Part shown: one piece after another, positions 6,993-14,914 of the stretch
Position numbering within the stretch: position 1 is the first letter of the stretch
How the letters are laid out: the number at the start of each line of letters is the position of its first letter
Source: Streptomyces xanthophaeus
GTDB taxonomy: Bacteria > Actinomycetota > Actinomycetes > Streptomycetales > Streptomycetaceae
Direction of reading: 5' to 3'
DNA: 48,529 nt
NCBI RefSeq assembly: GCF_000725805.1
Contig: NZ_KL647138.1
Span: 1 to 48,529 of the forward strand
Notes under the pieces: generated by a model
What the model was told of the DNA's origin: nothing
The model's input: only the letters and a program-made list of their open reading frames with translations
Databases searched by the model: none
Made by a program: the position numbers and the translations under genes

Positions 6993-8303
6993 TCAGGGAA
7001 CCATGCCGGGCCCCCGGTGGCCCAGGCGGGCCCTGACCACCGCCGGGGCGGTGGAGTGCGGCAGCAGCACGGAGCCGTCCTGCGGACGGATCAGCTCCAC
7101 CTCGACGTCCTGCGCGAAGCGGTACGGCCGGTGGGTCAGCACGCCCGCGAGGTGGCGCCGTACCCGGGACAGCTCCGCGCGGACCGTCACCGTCCGGGTC
7201 GGGTCGCCGAACAGCTCCGCCGACAGCTCGGCCGCGGAGCGCCCCCGGGGGCTCTCCGCCAGCAGGAACAGCAGCTCCGCGTGGCGCGGGCTCAGCTCCT
7301 GCGACCAGCTTCCGGCGGCCCCGTACACGGTCACCGACCAGGAACCGGCCCGGCTGAGGTCCAGGACCACCCGGGTCACCGCGGCGTCCGTACGGTCCTG
7401 CGCGACCCGCAGCAGCCAGCCGCCGGGCAGCGGTTCCACCGTGCAGTCCCCGAGCTGCGGCACCCACATCCGGCCGGGCCCGAACCCCTTCGGAAGCGGT
7501 ACGCGGTCCGTCGGGGCCAGCCCCGTCACCGCGGCCGTCCAGCCGTTGGGGTCCACGGCCAGGGCCCGCCCCGGCAGCCGGGCCAGCAGCGGGGACGCCA
7601 CCGTGCGCAGCCGCTCCAGCGACTCCAGGTGCCGCACCCGCAGCTCCCGCTCCGCGAGCCGGGCCACCGAGCTCACCCAGGCCAGCGTCGCCGGGTGCAT
7701 GGTGGCCAGCGGCCCGCTCACGTCGATCACGCCCAGCAGCCGGCCGTCCCGCGGGTCCCGTACGGGCGCCCCCGCGCAGGTCCAGTCGTGGTGGCTGGAG
7801 ACGAAGTGCTCCGCCGAGAACACCTGCACGGGACGCTGCGTCACCAGGGCCGTGCCCACCCCGTTCGTGCCGACCACCGCCTCGTCCCAGTCGGCCCCCA
7901 CCGTGAAACCGAGCCGGTCCGCCTTGCGCAGGATGGAACGGTGGCCCTCCCGCCACAACAGCCGCCCCTCCGCGTCGGCGACGACCATGATGTGCAGGGC
8001 CTCGTCCAGGGCCGGCAGCAGGCTCTCCCGCAGCAGCGGCAGCAGCTCCCGCAGCGGTGACACGTGCCGTCGCTCCTCGGTCTCGGCCGCCGACAGCGTC
8101 CGCGAGCGCGCGTCCCGGTCCGGGTGCACCCCGCCGGCCAGCATCCGGCGCCAGGACGCGGCGATCTCCGGACGCGGGGCGGCCGGCGGCCGGTCCCCGG
8201 CCAGAGCGGCCGCCCGCACCCCCTTGAGCAGACGCATCGCATCCCGCGCGTCCATGGCCGAGATGCGTGCCACATCGACCGTGCTGCCTGCGGTGTCGGC
8301 CAC
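6993..8303 (-). CDS. GAF-domain transcriptional regulator (AcoR-type N-terminus)
   Basis: The 436-residue cytoplasmic regulator begins with the AcoR-like segment EIAASWRRMLAGGVHPDRD and a GAF sensory domain (residues roughly 80-220: LHIMVVADAEGRLLWREG, VGTNGVGTAL, VFSAEHF...HDWTCAGAPV). There is no AAA+ sigma-54 domain. The C-terminal part (AELLFLLAESPRGRSAAELSAELFG... RVRRHLAG) looks like a winged-helix DNA-binding domain. Streptomyces members of this family often sit near aldehyde or alcohol dehydrogenases, but none is present here. The start is set by GGGGAGG seven bases before the GTG at 8303; an open frame continues upstream without protein character. The regulator and the following GNAT gene form a two-gene unit with a 310-bp upstream region. 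Confidence 0.85.
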   Translation of the reverse strand: MADTAGSTVDVARISAMDARDAMRLLKGVRAAALAGDRPPAAPRPEIAASWRRMLAGGVHPDRDARSRTLSAAETEERRHVSPLRELLPLLRESLLPALDEALHIMVVADAEGRLLWREGHRSILRKADRLGFTVGADWDEAVVGTNGVGTALVTQRPVQVFSAEHFVSSHHDWTCAGAPVRDPRDGRLLGVIDVSGPLATMHPATLAWVSSVARLAERELRVRHLESLERLRTVASPLLARLPGRALAVDPNGWTAAVTGLAPTDRVPLPKGFGPGRMWVPQLGDCTVEPLPGGWLLRVAQDRTDAAVTRVVLDLSRAGSWSVTVYGAAGSWSQELSPRHAELLFLLAESPRGRSAAELSAELFGDPTRTVTVRAELSRVRRHLAGVLTHRPYRFAQDVEVELIRPQDGSVLLPHSTAPAVVRARLGHRGPGMVP

Positions 8304-8615
8304 CGGAACCTCCCCGTGCGAACAGGACGTACGACCGGCGCCGCCCGCACGGTCCCGGGGGCACCGTTTCCCCCGGCGCCCCCGGCGGGCACCCGCCGAC
8401 TCAAAGGGTGCAACGTCATGCAACTCTCGCCAAGTCCCGGTCGTCCGACCGAAACTGTCCGGACGCCGCACTGCGGCGTGGCAGCTCCTCCTCGGGGCTT
8501 CTCGGACCAGGGGTGGTGCCGAGTCGGCGCGGCGCCACCTCTGCTCCAGGTCAACGGGCCCGGATCCCGGCCCGGAGCGGTTTGGGGACCGCCCGGGCGA
8601 GCAGCCGGACAGTGC
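8304..8615. promoter_or_regulatory. Upstream region of the GAF regulator, with a repeated hexamer and a hairpin
   Basis: This 312-bp gap lies between the acyl-CoA dehydrogenase stop and the GAF regulator start, both on the minus strand. It has two direct copies of TGCAAC (8409-8414 and 8419-8424) exactly 10 bp apart, so they face the same side of the helix. A hairpin with 8-bp arms CCGGGGGC and GCCCCCGG lies at 8355-8385. The repeats are candidates for regulator binding and the hairpin for a 5'-UTR structure. I see no supported gene. Confidence 0.35.
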
Positions 8616-10271
8616 CTAGGGGGCGTCCGGACCCGCGATCCGGGCCCGTTCGACGATCGCCTTCAGGCCCAGGCTGTGCGGCAGTGTGCCGAAGGCCGCA
8701 CCCCAGTCACCGCCCAGCCGGGAGGCGCAGAAGGCGTCCGCCACCTCACTCGGGGCCCACCGCACCAGCAGCGACCCCTGGAGCACCAGCGTCATGCGTT
8801 CCACCACGCGGCGCGCCCGGGCCTCGATCCCCTCCAGGTCGGCGAGCTCGGTGAGCAGGTCCTTGATGGCCGAATCCAGCCGGTGGTCGGCGCCCCGCGC
8901 CTGGCCCACTTCCTGGAGGAACGCGCCCAGTGCCTGCGGTTCGCGTTGCAGGGCACGCAGTACGTCCAGCGCCTGCACATTGCCCGAGCCCTCCCAGATG
9001 GAGTTCAGCGGGGATTCGCGCAGCAGTCTCGGCAGGCCGGACTCCTCTACGTAGCCGTTGCCGCCCAGACATTCCAGGGCCTCGGCCACCATCGGCGTAC
9101 AGCGTTTGGTCACCCAGTACTTGGCGGCGGGCACGGCCAGGCGCAGGAAGGCCTTCTCCTGCTCGGTCCCGGAGTCCTGGGCCGCCGCCAGGCGCAGGGC
9201 CAGCGTGGTGGCCGCTTCCGACTCCAGGGCCAGGTCGGCGAGCACGTTGCGCATCAGCGGCTGGTCTATGAGCAGTGATCCGAAAGCGGAGCGGTGCTCT
9301 GCGTGGTGGACGGCCTGCGTCAGCGCCTGCCGCATCAGCGAGGCCGACCCGATCACGCAGTCCACCCGGGTCGCGGCGACCATCTCGATGATGGTCCGCA
9401 CCCCGCGGCCCTCCTCGCCCACCCGCCGCGCCCAGGTCCGGTCGAACTCCACCTCGCTGGAGGCGTTCGACCGGTTGCCCAGCTTGTCCTTCAGCCGCTG
9501 GATCGCGAACACGTTGCGCGTACCGTCCGGCAGCACCCGCGGGACCAGGAAGCAGGTCAGCCCTCCCGGAGCCTGCGCCAGCACCAGGAACCCGTCCGAC
9601 ATCGGAGCCGAGCAGAACCACTTGTGCCCGGTCAGCAGGTACTCGCCCGACGCGTCCAGCGGCTGCGCGGCCGTCGTGTTCGCCCGTACGTCGCTGCCGC
9701 CCTGCTTCTCCGTCATCCCCATGCCGAAGAGCACCCCGCCCTTCTGCGCGGCCGGCCGCAGCCCCTCCTCGTACACGTGCGAGGTCAGCCGCGGCTCCCA
9801 CTCGGCGGCCAGCTCCGGATCGGTGCGCAGCGCCGGCACCGCGGCGTGCGTCATCGACACCGGGCAGCCGTGCCCCGCCTCGACCTGCGACCACACGAAG
9901 AACCCGGCGGCCCGGCGCAGGTGCCCGGCCGGACGCCCCCAGGCGTCGGTGAGCCCGCTGGTCACCGCGTGACCCAGCAGACGGTGCCAGGCCGGGTGGA
10001 AGTCCACCTCGTCGACCCGGTTGCCGTACCGGTCGTGCGTCCGGAGTTTGGGCGGACACTCGTTCGCCTGCGTCCCCCATTCCTGGGCCTGCGCGGAACC
10101 CGCGGCCCGCCCGAGGACGGTGAGTTCCTCCCGCACCTCGGCCCGGAGCCCGGGCTCCGCCGGGGCGAGATGCCGCTCGACGCCCTCGCTGAGGGCCCGG
10201 TCGCCGCCGTAGACGTCGTGCCCCACGAGGGGCGGGGCCTGGTTGGTGACTGTGTGGGTGGTGGCTGCCAT
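8616..10271 (-). CDS. Acyl-CoA dehydrogenase, AidB-like
   Basis: The 551-residue flavoprotein belongs to the acyl-CoA dehydrogenase superfamily, AidB branch. Supporting features are the length (E. coli AidB is 541), the middle-domain FAD segment GMGMTEKQGGSDVRANTT, GHKWFCSAPMSDGFLVLAQ, and the C-terminal block ECLGGNGYVEESGLPRLLRE followed by NSIWEGSGNVQALDVLRAL, which is characteristic of AidB-type proteins. The expected activity is oxidation of an acyl-CoA such as isovaleryl-CoA, or a DNA-alkylation-response role as in E. coli; neither can be chosen from sequence. The ATG at 10271 gives MAATTHTV. Only 17 bases separate it from the divergent start of the YihY gene, so both core promoters must overlap coding sequence or transcripts must be leaderless. 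Confidence 0.9.
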   Translation of the reverse strand: MAATTHTVTNQAPPLVGHDVYGGDRALSEGVERHLAPAEPGLRAEVREELTVLGRAAGSAQAQEWGTQANECPPKLRTHDRYGNRVDEVDFHPAWHRLLGHAVTSGLTDAWGRPAGHLRRAAGFFVWSQVEAGHGCPVSMTHAAVPALRTDPELAAEWEPRLTSHVYEEGLRPAAQKGGVLFGMGMTEKQGGSDVRANTTAAQPLDASGEYLLTGHKWFCSAPMSDGFLVLAQAPGGLTCFLVPRVLPDGTRNVFAIQRLKDKLGNRSNASSEVEFDRTWARRVGEEGRGVRTIIEMVAATRVDCVIGSASLMRQALTQAVHHAEHRSAFGSLLIDQPLMRNVLADLALESEAATTLALRLAAAQDSGTEQEKAFLRLAVPAAKYWVTKRCTPMVAEALECLGGNGYVEESGLPRLLRESPLNSIWEGSGNVQALDVLRALQREPQALGAFLQEVGQARGADHRLDSAIKDLLTELADLEGIEARARRVVERMTLVLQGSLLVRWAPSEVADAFCASRLGGDWGAAFGTLPHSLGLKAIVERARIAGPDAP

Positions 10272-10288
10272 GCGGATACCGTAAGGAC

Positions 10289-11404
10289 GTGCAGCCAGCA
10301 AAAGAAACACCCGAGCGGATCCCAGGACGGCTCCATCGGGCCCGCGCCCTCTACCGCAACGTATCGAAGCGCAAGATGGCCTGGCTGCTGCTGAAAGACA
10401 CCGTCAATTCCTGCATCGAGTACCGCATCCTCGGGCTCGCCGCCGAGGCGGCGTTCTTCACGCTGCTCTCGCTGCCGCCGCTCTTCCTCGGCCTGCTCGG
10501 CCTGCTGGGCTACGTGGACAACTGGACCGACACCACCACCGTGGCCAGCATCGAGGAGAACCTCCTGGGGGCCGTCGGCACGGTCCTCTCCGACCGGGGC
10601 GTCAACGACATCGCCAAACCCCTGCTCGACGACGTCACCAGCCGCGGCCGCCCGGACCTGATCTCCCTCGGCTTCGCCTTCGCCCTGTGGTCGGGGTCCC
10701 GGGCGGTGAACGTCTTCATCGACACCATCACCGTGATGTACGGGCTCGACGGGCACCGCGGCATCGTCAAGACCCGGCTGCTCGCCTTCCTGCTGTACGT
10801 GATCGCCCTGCTGATCGGCGCCATCGTGCTGCCGCTGATGGTGGTCGGACCGGATGCGGTGGTGCGGCTCGTGCCCTGGGGCACGGAGGTCATCGCGGTC
10901 CTCTACTGGCCGACCGTGACCCTGCTGTCCATCGCCTTCCTGACGACGCTCTACCACGTGTCCGTCCCCGTGCGCTCGCCGTGGATCGAGGACGTGCCCG
11001 GCGCGCTGGTGGCCCTCGCGATGTGGGTGCTGGGCTCGTTCCTGCTCCGGATCTACCTGACCAACACCGTGGAGGGGCCGACGATCTACGGCTCGCTGGC
11101 CGCCCCGGTGGCCGTCCTGCTGTGGATCGGCATCTCGGCCTTCGCGGTCCTCGTCGGCGCGGCCGTCAACGCCGCGATCGACCGCGTCTGGCCCTCCGTG
11201 GCCACGGCCTCGGCCCGCGAGGCCAACGAACGGGCCCGCGAGGCGGAGGCCGCCCAGCTGATCGCCCGGGCCGCGGCCTGGCGGGCGATGGCGGAAGGCG
11301 AGTCCGAGGACGACGAGGACGACGGCATGCCGTCGGAGTTCCCGGAGCGCTGGTCCAAATTCCTGCCGCCGGAGGACTACTCCTCGCGGCTGCGCAAGCA
11401 CTGA
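10289..11404 (+). CDS. YihY/BrkB family integral membrane protein
   Basis: The 371-residue protein has about six hydrophobic segments, for example EAAFFTLLSLPPLFLGLLGLLG, LLAFLLYVIALLIGAIVLPLMV, VLYWPTVTLLSIAFLTTLY and VAVLLWIGISAFAVLVGAAVNAAID. The conserved family motif LWSGSRAVNVFIDTI and the YGSLAAPVAVLLWI region are present. It ends in a charged cytoplasmic tail containing an acidic cluster (EGESEDDEDDG). The family is widespread and its biochemical role is not established; the old RNase BN name was an error. The GTG at 10289 is preceded by AAGGA. It is divergent from the acyl-CoA dehydrogenase, and the AraC-type regulator follows 41 bp downstream on the same strand. Confidence 0.92.
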   Translation: MQPAKETPERIPGRLHRARALYRNVSKRKMAWLLLKDTVNSCIEYRILGLAAEAAFFTLLSLPPLFLGLLGLLGYVDNWTDTTTVASIEENLLGAVGTVLSDRGVNDIAKPLLDDVTSRGRPDLISLGFAFALWSGSRAVNVFIDTITVMYGLDGHRGIVKTRLLAFLLYVIALLIGAIVLPLMVVGPDAVVRLVPWGTEVIAVLYWPTVTLLSIAFLTTLYHVSVPVRSPWIEDVPGALVALAMWVLGSFLLRIYLTNTVEGPTIYGSLAAPVAVLLWIGISAFAVLVGAAVNAAIDRVWPSVATASAREANERAREAEAAQLIARAAAWRAMAEGESEDDEDDGMPSEFPERWSKFLPPEDYSSRLRKH

Positions 11405-11445
11405 CCGCCCCGGACCCGCCCTGGGAGGCGGCCTAGGGTGGAGGG

Positions 11446-12180
11446 ATGTACGAGGAGAGGCCGTCGTCCGCCGTACCGGGAGCCGTGCTGTGGCGCGCCG
11501 GGGGCGGGGGCGGGGTCGTCCTGCCCGACGGGTGCATGGACCTGCTGTGGGTCGAGGGGCGGCTGCTGGTGGCCGGCCCCGACACCGGGCCGCATCCCGC
11601 CGGGGAGGTCCCGGGCGGCGCCTTCGCGGGGATCCGGCTGGCGCCCGGCACCGCACCCGCACTGCTCGGCGTACCGGCCCGCGTGCTGCGGGACCGGCGC
11701 GTGGAGCTGACCGACCTGTGGCCGGCCCGGGAGGTGCGCGGCCTCGCCGGACGCGTGGCCCGGTACGCGGACCCGGCCGCCGGGCTGGAGGCGCTCGTCG
11801 CCCGCCGCGCCGACGCCGCCGGGCCGCCGGACCCGCTGGTCGCCGAGGTCGTGGCCCGGCTCCGGGCGGGGGACCCGGTGGCCGGGATCGCCGCGGCGGT
11901 CGGCCTCGGCGAGCGCCGGCTGCACCGCCGCTCGCTGGACGCCTTCGGGTACGGGGCCAAGACCCTCGGCCGGATCCTGCGGCTGCGTCGCGCCCTCGGG
12001 CTGGCCCGGTCCGGGATGCCGTACGCCGAGGTGGCCTGCGCCGCCGGGTACGCCGACCAGGCGCACCTGGCCCGCGAGGTCCGCGCCCTGGCCGGGACCA
12101 CGCTGGGGGCCTACGCGGCGGGGTCCGCCGGGGCGAACAGCGAGACCTCGCAGCCGTCCGGGTCGAGGATCACGGCGTAG
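11446..12180 (+). CDS. AraC family helix-turn-helix regulator
   Basis: The 244-residue protein has an N-terminal DUF6597-like sensor region (SAVPGAVLWRAGGGGGVVLPDGCMDLLWVEGRLLVAGPD is its beginning, cut here at natural domain limits by position 11476-11590) and a C-terminal AraC DNA-binding domain. The latter includes IAAAVGLGERRLHRRSLDAF and YAEVACAAGYADQAHLAREV, the two helix-turn-helix units. The ATG at 11446 has GGAGGG immediately upstream. Its last 70 bases (12111-12180) overlap the convergent glyoxalase-fold gene, so its C-terminal tail (AGSAGANSETSQPSGSRITA) is simply the complement of that gene's 3' end and is probably not functional. AraC regulators with this sensor are often paired with VOC-family genes. 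Confidence 0.88.
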   Translation: MYEERPSSAVPGAVLWRAGGGGGVVLPDGCMDLLWVEGRLLVAGPDTGPHPAGEVPGGAFAGIRLAPGTAPALLGVPARVLRDRRVELTDLWPAREVRGLAGRVARYADPAAGLEALVARRADAAGPPDPLVAEVVARLRAGDPVAGIAAAVGLGERRLHRRSLDAFGYGAKTLGRILRLRRALGLARSGMPYAEVACAAGYADQAHLAREVRALAGTTLGAYAAGSAGANSETSQPSGSRITA

Positions 12181-12512
12181 CGCTGGCCCCAGAAGGCGTC
12201 CCAGGGCTTCAGGTGCCCGGGGTACCCGGCGCCGGTCAGCTCGGCGTACAGCGCGTCGACCTCGGCGGGGGAGTCGCACAGGAAGGCCAGCCCGAGGCGG
12301 CCGTCGCCGGTGGGCGGGGTGAAGGACGGGTCGAAGGAGCGGATGGTCTCCTCGGTGTCCCAGGCGACCCGCAGTCCGCCGGGCAGGACGGCCTCCACGT
12401 GCGGCTGGTCGTCGGCCCCGGCCGGGACGTCCAGCCCGAGGCGGCGGTAGAAGGCGAGGGAGGCGGCCATGTCGGAGACGACCAGGCCGATCACGTCGAG
12501 TCGTGGAGTCAT
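12111..12512 (-). CDS. VOC (glyoxalase/bleomycin-resistance fold) family protein
   Basis: The 133-residue protein has the paired beta-alpha-beta-beta-beta modules of the vicinal-oxygen-chelate superfamily. It opens with LDVIGLVVSDMAASLAFYRRLGLDVP and closes with YAVILDPDGCEVSLFAPAD; the final glutamate-valine strand is the usual last metal-ligand region. One of the classical first-strand ligands (His) is a Val here (IGLVVSD), so metal binding and enzyme activity are uncertain. Substrates of such small proteins range from methylglyoxal adducts to antibiotics. It converges with and overlaps the AraC-type gene by 70 bp. The 212 bp upstream of its ATG hold the divergent TetR promoter. Confidence 0.88.
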   Translation of the reverse strand: MTPRLDVIGLVVSDMAASLAFYRRLGLDVPAGADDQPHVEAVLPGGLRVAWDTEETIRSFDPSFTPPTGDGRLGLAFLCDSPAEVDALYAELTGAGYPGHLKPWDAFWGQRYAVILDPDGCEVSLFAPADPAA

Positions 12513-12686
12513 GGGAACAGGCTAGGCACGCCGGAACGCCGGGGTCTTGAACGAAACGGACACGGGCGACGCGGCGGACGGGGGCGCAGGACGGGGGCGC
12601 CGGACCCCCGTGACGGACGCGGTCGGCGGGACGCGCCCGAACGATCCCGTGCACGGGGATTGACGGATCGTCAGGCCGGGGCGCAG

Positions 12687-12710
12687 GTTATATCGGGTAG
12701 CCGATATAAC
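12687..12710. promoter_or_regulatory. Perfect palindromic operator ahead of the TetR gene
   Basis: A 10-bp arm GTTATATCGG (12687-12696) and its exact complement CCGATATAAC (12701-12710) flank a GTAG spacer. It ends 14 bp before the tetR-type ATG and is AT-rich in an otherwise GC-rich region. Its size and place fit an autoregulatory TetR operator controlling the regulator and the following P450. Confidence 0.8.
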
Positions 12711-12724
12711 TCCCGGAGCCCGCC

Positions 12725-13360
12725 ATGACCTCCCCGCACCACGGGCCGCAGCCGCAGCCCCCCGCGCCTGGGCGTCAGGAGCGGCGCAAGTCGCAGACCC
12801 GTACCCGGCTCATCGACGCGGCCGCCGAACTCTTCGCCCGCAAGGGCTTCCACGCCGTCTCCGCGGAGGCGGTGGCCGAGGCGGCCGGCCGCACCACCGG
12901 GGCGCTCTACAGCCACTTCGGGGGCAAGGAGGGCCTGCTGCTGGCACTCCTGGAGGTCTGGAAGGAGCGCACCGCAGAAGAGCTCGCCGCCGAGATCGCC
13001 GGCAGCGCGGATCCGGCCGTGCACTTCTCCGCGATGTGGGGCAGCCTCACCCGCCCGCACCCCGACCGCGGGGACTCCTGGCTGCTGCTGGAGGCGGAGC
13101 TGTGGCTGCACGCCGCCCGGGGCCCGCGCGCCGGCGGTCTGCTCGCCCAGCGCTACGCCGAGATCCGCGCCCAGCTCGGCGAGGGCCTCGCCGACTGGGC
13201 CGAGGCCACCGGCACCCCGCTCGCCCGCCCGCCGGAGGAGACAGGGGCCCTGGTCCTGGGCGTGCTGCTCGGGCTGGCCATGCAGCACCGCCTCGACCCG
13301 CGGGGCATCCCCGACACCCTCGTCGTGGAAGCGCTCGGCGCATTCCTGAACCCCTCCTGA
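12725..13360 (+). CDS. TetR/AcrR family transcriptional regulator
   Basis: The 211-residue protein has the N-terminal TetR helix-turn-helix at about residues 20-68 (RTRLIDAAAELFARKGFHAV, then VAEAAGRTTGALYSHFGGKEGLL) and a helical ligand-binding domain. The first 20 residues are proline- and glutamine-rich. The ATG at 12725 is preceded by CCCGGAG, with the palindromic operator just upstream. The P450 gene begins 77 bp downstream on the same strand, so the two are probably one transcription unit in which the repressor responds to a P450 substrate or product; that relation is inference. The spacer between them has short CACCTGAA-type tandem repeats. Confidence 0.93.
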   Translation: MTSPHHGPQPQPPAPGRQERRKSQTRTRLIDAAAELFARKGFHAVSAEAVAEAAGRTTGALYSHFGGKEGLLLALLEVWKERTAEELAAEIAGSADPAVHFSAMWGSLTRPHPDRGDSWLLLEAELWLHAARGPRAGGLLAQRYAEIRAQLGEGLADWAEATGTPLARPPEETGALVLGVLLGLAMQHRLDPRGIPDTLVVEALGAFLNPS

Positions 13361-13437
13361 GCCCTCTGAGCCCCTCCGAACCACCTGAATCACCTGAACC
13401 ACCCCTGGAACGACCGTCCGACGAAGGGAAGTGGACC

Positions 13438-14658
13438 GTGATCCCCACCGGTGAAGTGGACCTGCTGGAGGACACCTGGGCCCGTGGGGTCCCGCACGAG
13501 CAGTTCGCCCGGCTGCGCCGGGAGGACCCGGTCCACTGGCACGAGGTCCCGGGCGGCCACGAGGGTTTCTACGCCGTCACCCGCCACGCGGACGTCAAGG
13601 CGGTCAGCCGCGACGCGGAGCTCTGGTCCACCGAGCTGGGCTCCTTCATGGTCCGCGACCAGAGCCCCGAGTCCCTGGAGACCCTCAGGCTGGTCCTGCT
13701 CGGCATGGACGCCCCGCGCCACTCCCGCTACCGGGCCCTGGTCAGCGCGGGCTTCACCCCCAGGGTGGTGCGCAGGCTGGCCGCCCGGATCGGAGAGCGG
13801 GCGAAGGCCCTGGTGGACACGGCGGTCGTCCCCGGCCGGGACATGGACTTCGTCTCCGAGGTGGCGGCCTGGCTGCCCATCCAGACGATCTGCGAGATGG
13901 TCGGCGTACCGCAGGGCGACGAGCCGCTGATCTTCGACTGGAGCAACAGGATGGCCGGAGGCCAGGACCCGGAGCTCTCGGCGGGCCGGCACGACAGCGA
14001 CCTGGCGGCCGCCGAGATATACGCCTACTGCGACGCGCTGGCGGCCGAGCGGCGGCTGCACCCGCGGGAGGACATCCTCTCCACCCTGGTCCACGCGGAG
14101 GTGGAGGGGGACCGGCTCACCCAGCACGAGATCAACATGTTCTTCGTGCTGCTGTGCGTCGCGGGCAACGAGACCACCCGCAACCTGCTGTCCGCCACCG
14201 TGCTCGCCCTGGCCGAGCACCCCGCCGCCCGCGCCGAACTGGCCGCGGCCCCGCACGACGAGCCGCTGTGGACCTCGGCCACCGAGGAGTTCCTGCGCTG
14301 GGGCGGCTCCATCCACAACTTCCGGCGCACCGCGACGCGCGACACCGTCCTGCGCGGCCGCCCGATCGCCGCGGGCCAGAAGGTCGTCACCTTCTACACG
14401 TCGGCCAACCGCGACGAGGACGTGTTCGCCGACCCCTTCACCTTCGACATCCGCCGCACCCCCAACGAGCACCTCGCCTTCGGCGGCGGGGGCCCGCACT
14501 TCTGCCTGGGCGCGGGCCTGGCCCGTACCCAGATCAAGGCGCTGATCCGCGAACTGCTGCTCCGCCACCCCGGTTTCGGCGTCACCGGCGAGGTCCGCAG
14601 GCTGCGCTCGGACTTCATCAACGGCATCAAGCACCTGCCCGTCCACTTCGACGCGTAG
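13438..14658 (+). CDS. Cytochrome P450
   Basis: The 406-residue class I bacterial P450 has all core motifs. The oxygen-activating I-helix AGNETT is at residues 242-247, EEFLRW corresponds to the K-helix ExxR-like site (the arginine is in EEFLRW), and the heme-binding loop FGGGGPHFCLGAG has the thiolate ligand C356. MDAPRHSRYRALVSAGFTP and the heme loop resemble the CYP124/125/142 group that hydroxylates steroids or methyl-branched lipids, so a lipid or terpenoid substrate is a reasonable guess. The asparagine after the I-helix glycine replaces the more common histidine/aspartate. The GTG at 13438 follows GAAGGGAAG. A ferredoxin gene is not adjacent, so redox partners are elsewhere. Confidence 0.93.
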   Translation: MIPTGEVDLLEDTWARGVPHEQFARLRREDPVHWHEVPGGHEGFYAVTRHADVKAVSRDAELWSTELGSFMVRDQSPESLETLRLVLLGMDAPRHSRYRALVSAGFTPRVVRRLAARIGERAKALVDTAVVPGRDMDFVSEVAAWLPIQTICEMVGVPQGDEPLIFDWSNRMAGGQDPELSAGRHDSDLAAAEIYAYCDALAAERRLHPREDILSTLVHAEVEGDRLTQHEINMFFVLLCVAGNETTRNLLSATVLALAEHPAARAELAAAPHDEPLWTSATEEFLRWGGSIHNFRRTATRDTVLRGRPIAAGQKVVTFYTSANRDEDVFADPFTFDIRRTPNEHLAFGGGGPHFCLGAGLARTQIKALIRELLLRHPGFGVTGEVRRLRSDFINGIKHLPVHFDA

Positions 14659-14771
14659 GCCCGCCCGAAAAAGAAGTGGCCCCCACGGGAGGAGGCTTGT
14701 TACGGTGGATCCGTTCCCGCCGACCGGTGGGGGACCGTCGGTACGTGCATGACCCGGAGGTGAGTTCATTG

Positions 14772-14843
14772 ATGTCTGTCGTCGCGCAGGGCGCTGCCCG
14801 CACTCAGAAGACCATCGATGTCACTTCTGTGGTCTCCGGCTGA
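14772..14843 (+). CDS. 23-codon leader ORF upstream of the rsgA-type gene
   Basis: This short ORF starts MSVVAQGAAR, ends TSVVSG, and has an almost ideal ribosome-binding site: GGAGGTGA ends eight bases before the ATG. It lies in the 256-bp gap between the P450 stop and the rsgA-type start, same strand, followed by two hairpins. TACGGT at 14701 could be a -10 element. I do not recognise the peptide, and it has no aromatic or cysteine residues. The very strong initiation site is the main support; a translated leader peptide with a regulatory role is more likely than a functional protein. No codon run pointing to a particular amino acid is seen (four Val, three Ser, three Ala, three Thr). Confidence 0.55.
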   Translation: MSVVAQGAARTQKTIDVTSVVSG

Positions 14844-14858
14844 CCTCATACTCCTCCG

Positions 14859-14914
14859 CGCGCCGCTGAGCCGGCGCGGGAACACGGCCGGGGCCACCCT
14901 GTGAAGGGTTCCCC
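14859..14914 (+). promoter_or_regulatory. Two hairpins between the leader ORF and rsgA, the second covering the rsgA ribosome site
   Basis: Hairpin 1 pairs CGCGCCG (14859-14865) with CGGCGCG (14872-14878) around a six-base loop. Hairpin 2 pairs GGGG (14890-14893) with CCCC (14911-14914) and ACCC (14896-14899) with GGGT (14906-14909), with a small internal loop. It thereby encloses the GAAGGG ribosome site of the TTG start at 14915. This arrangement fits translational attenuation coupled to the upstream ORF. Structures are read by eye; stability was not computed. Confidence 0.4.

Noticed and set aside
6256..8619. 787-codon plus-strand open frame
   Set aside because: It spans two minus-strand genes with clear families (GNAT and GAF regulator) and shows no domain or sensible start of its own.
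13036..13437. N-terminal extension of the P450 frame into the TetR gene
   Set aside because: The extension is a shadow of TetR coding sequence; the GTG at 13438 has a proper ribosome site and gives a normal P450 length.
14772..14843. Short ORF as a P450-modified RiPP precursor
   Set aside because: P450-crosslinked peptides need aromatic residues such as Tyr, Trp or His; this peptide has none, and it lies closer in layout to the downstream rsgA-type gene.
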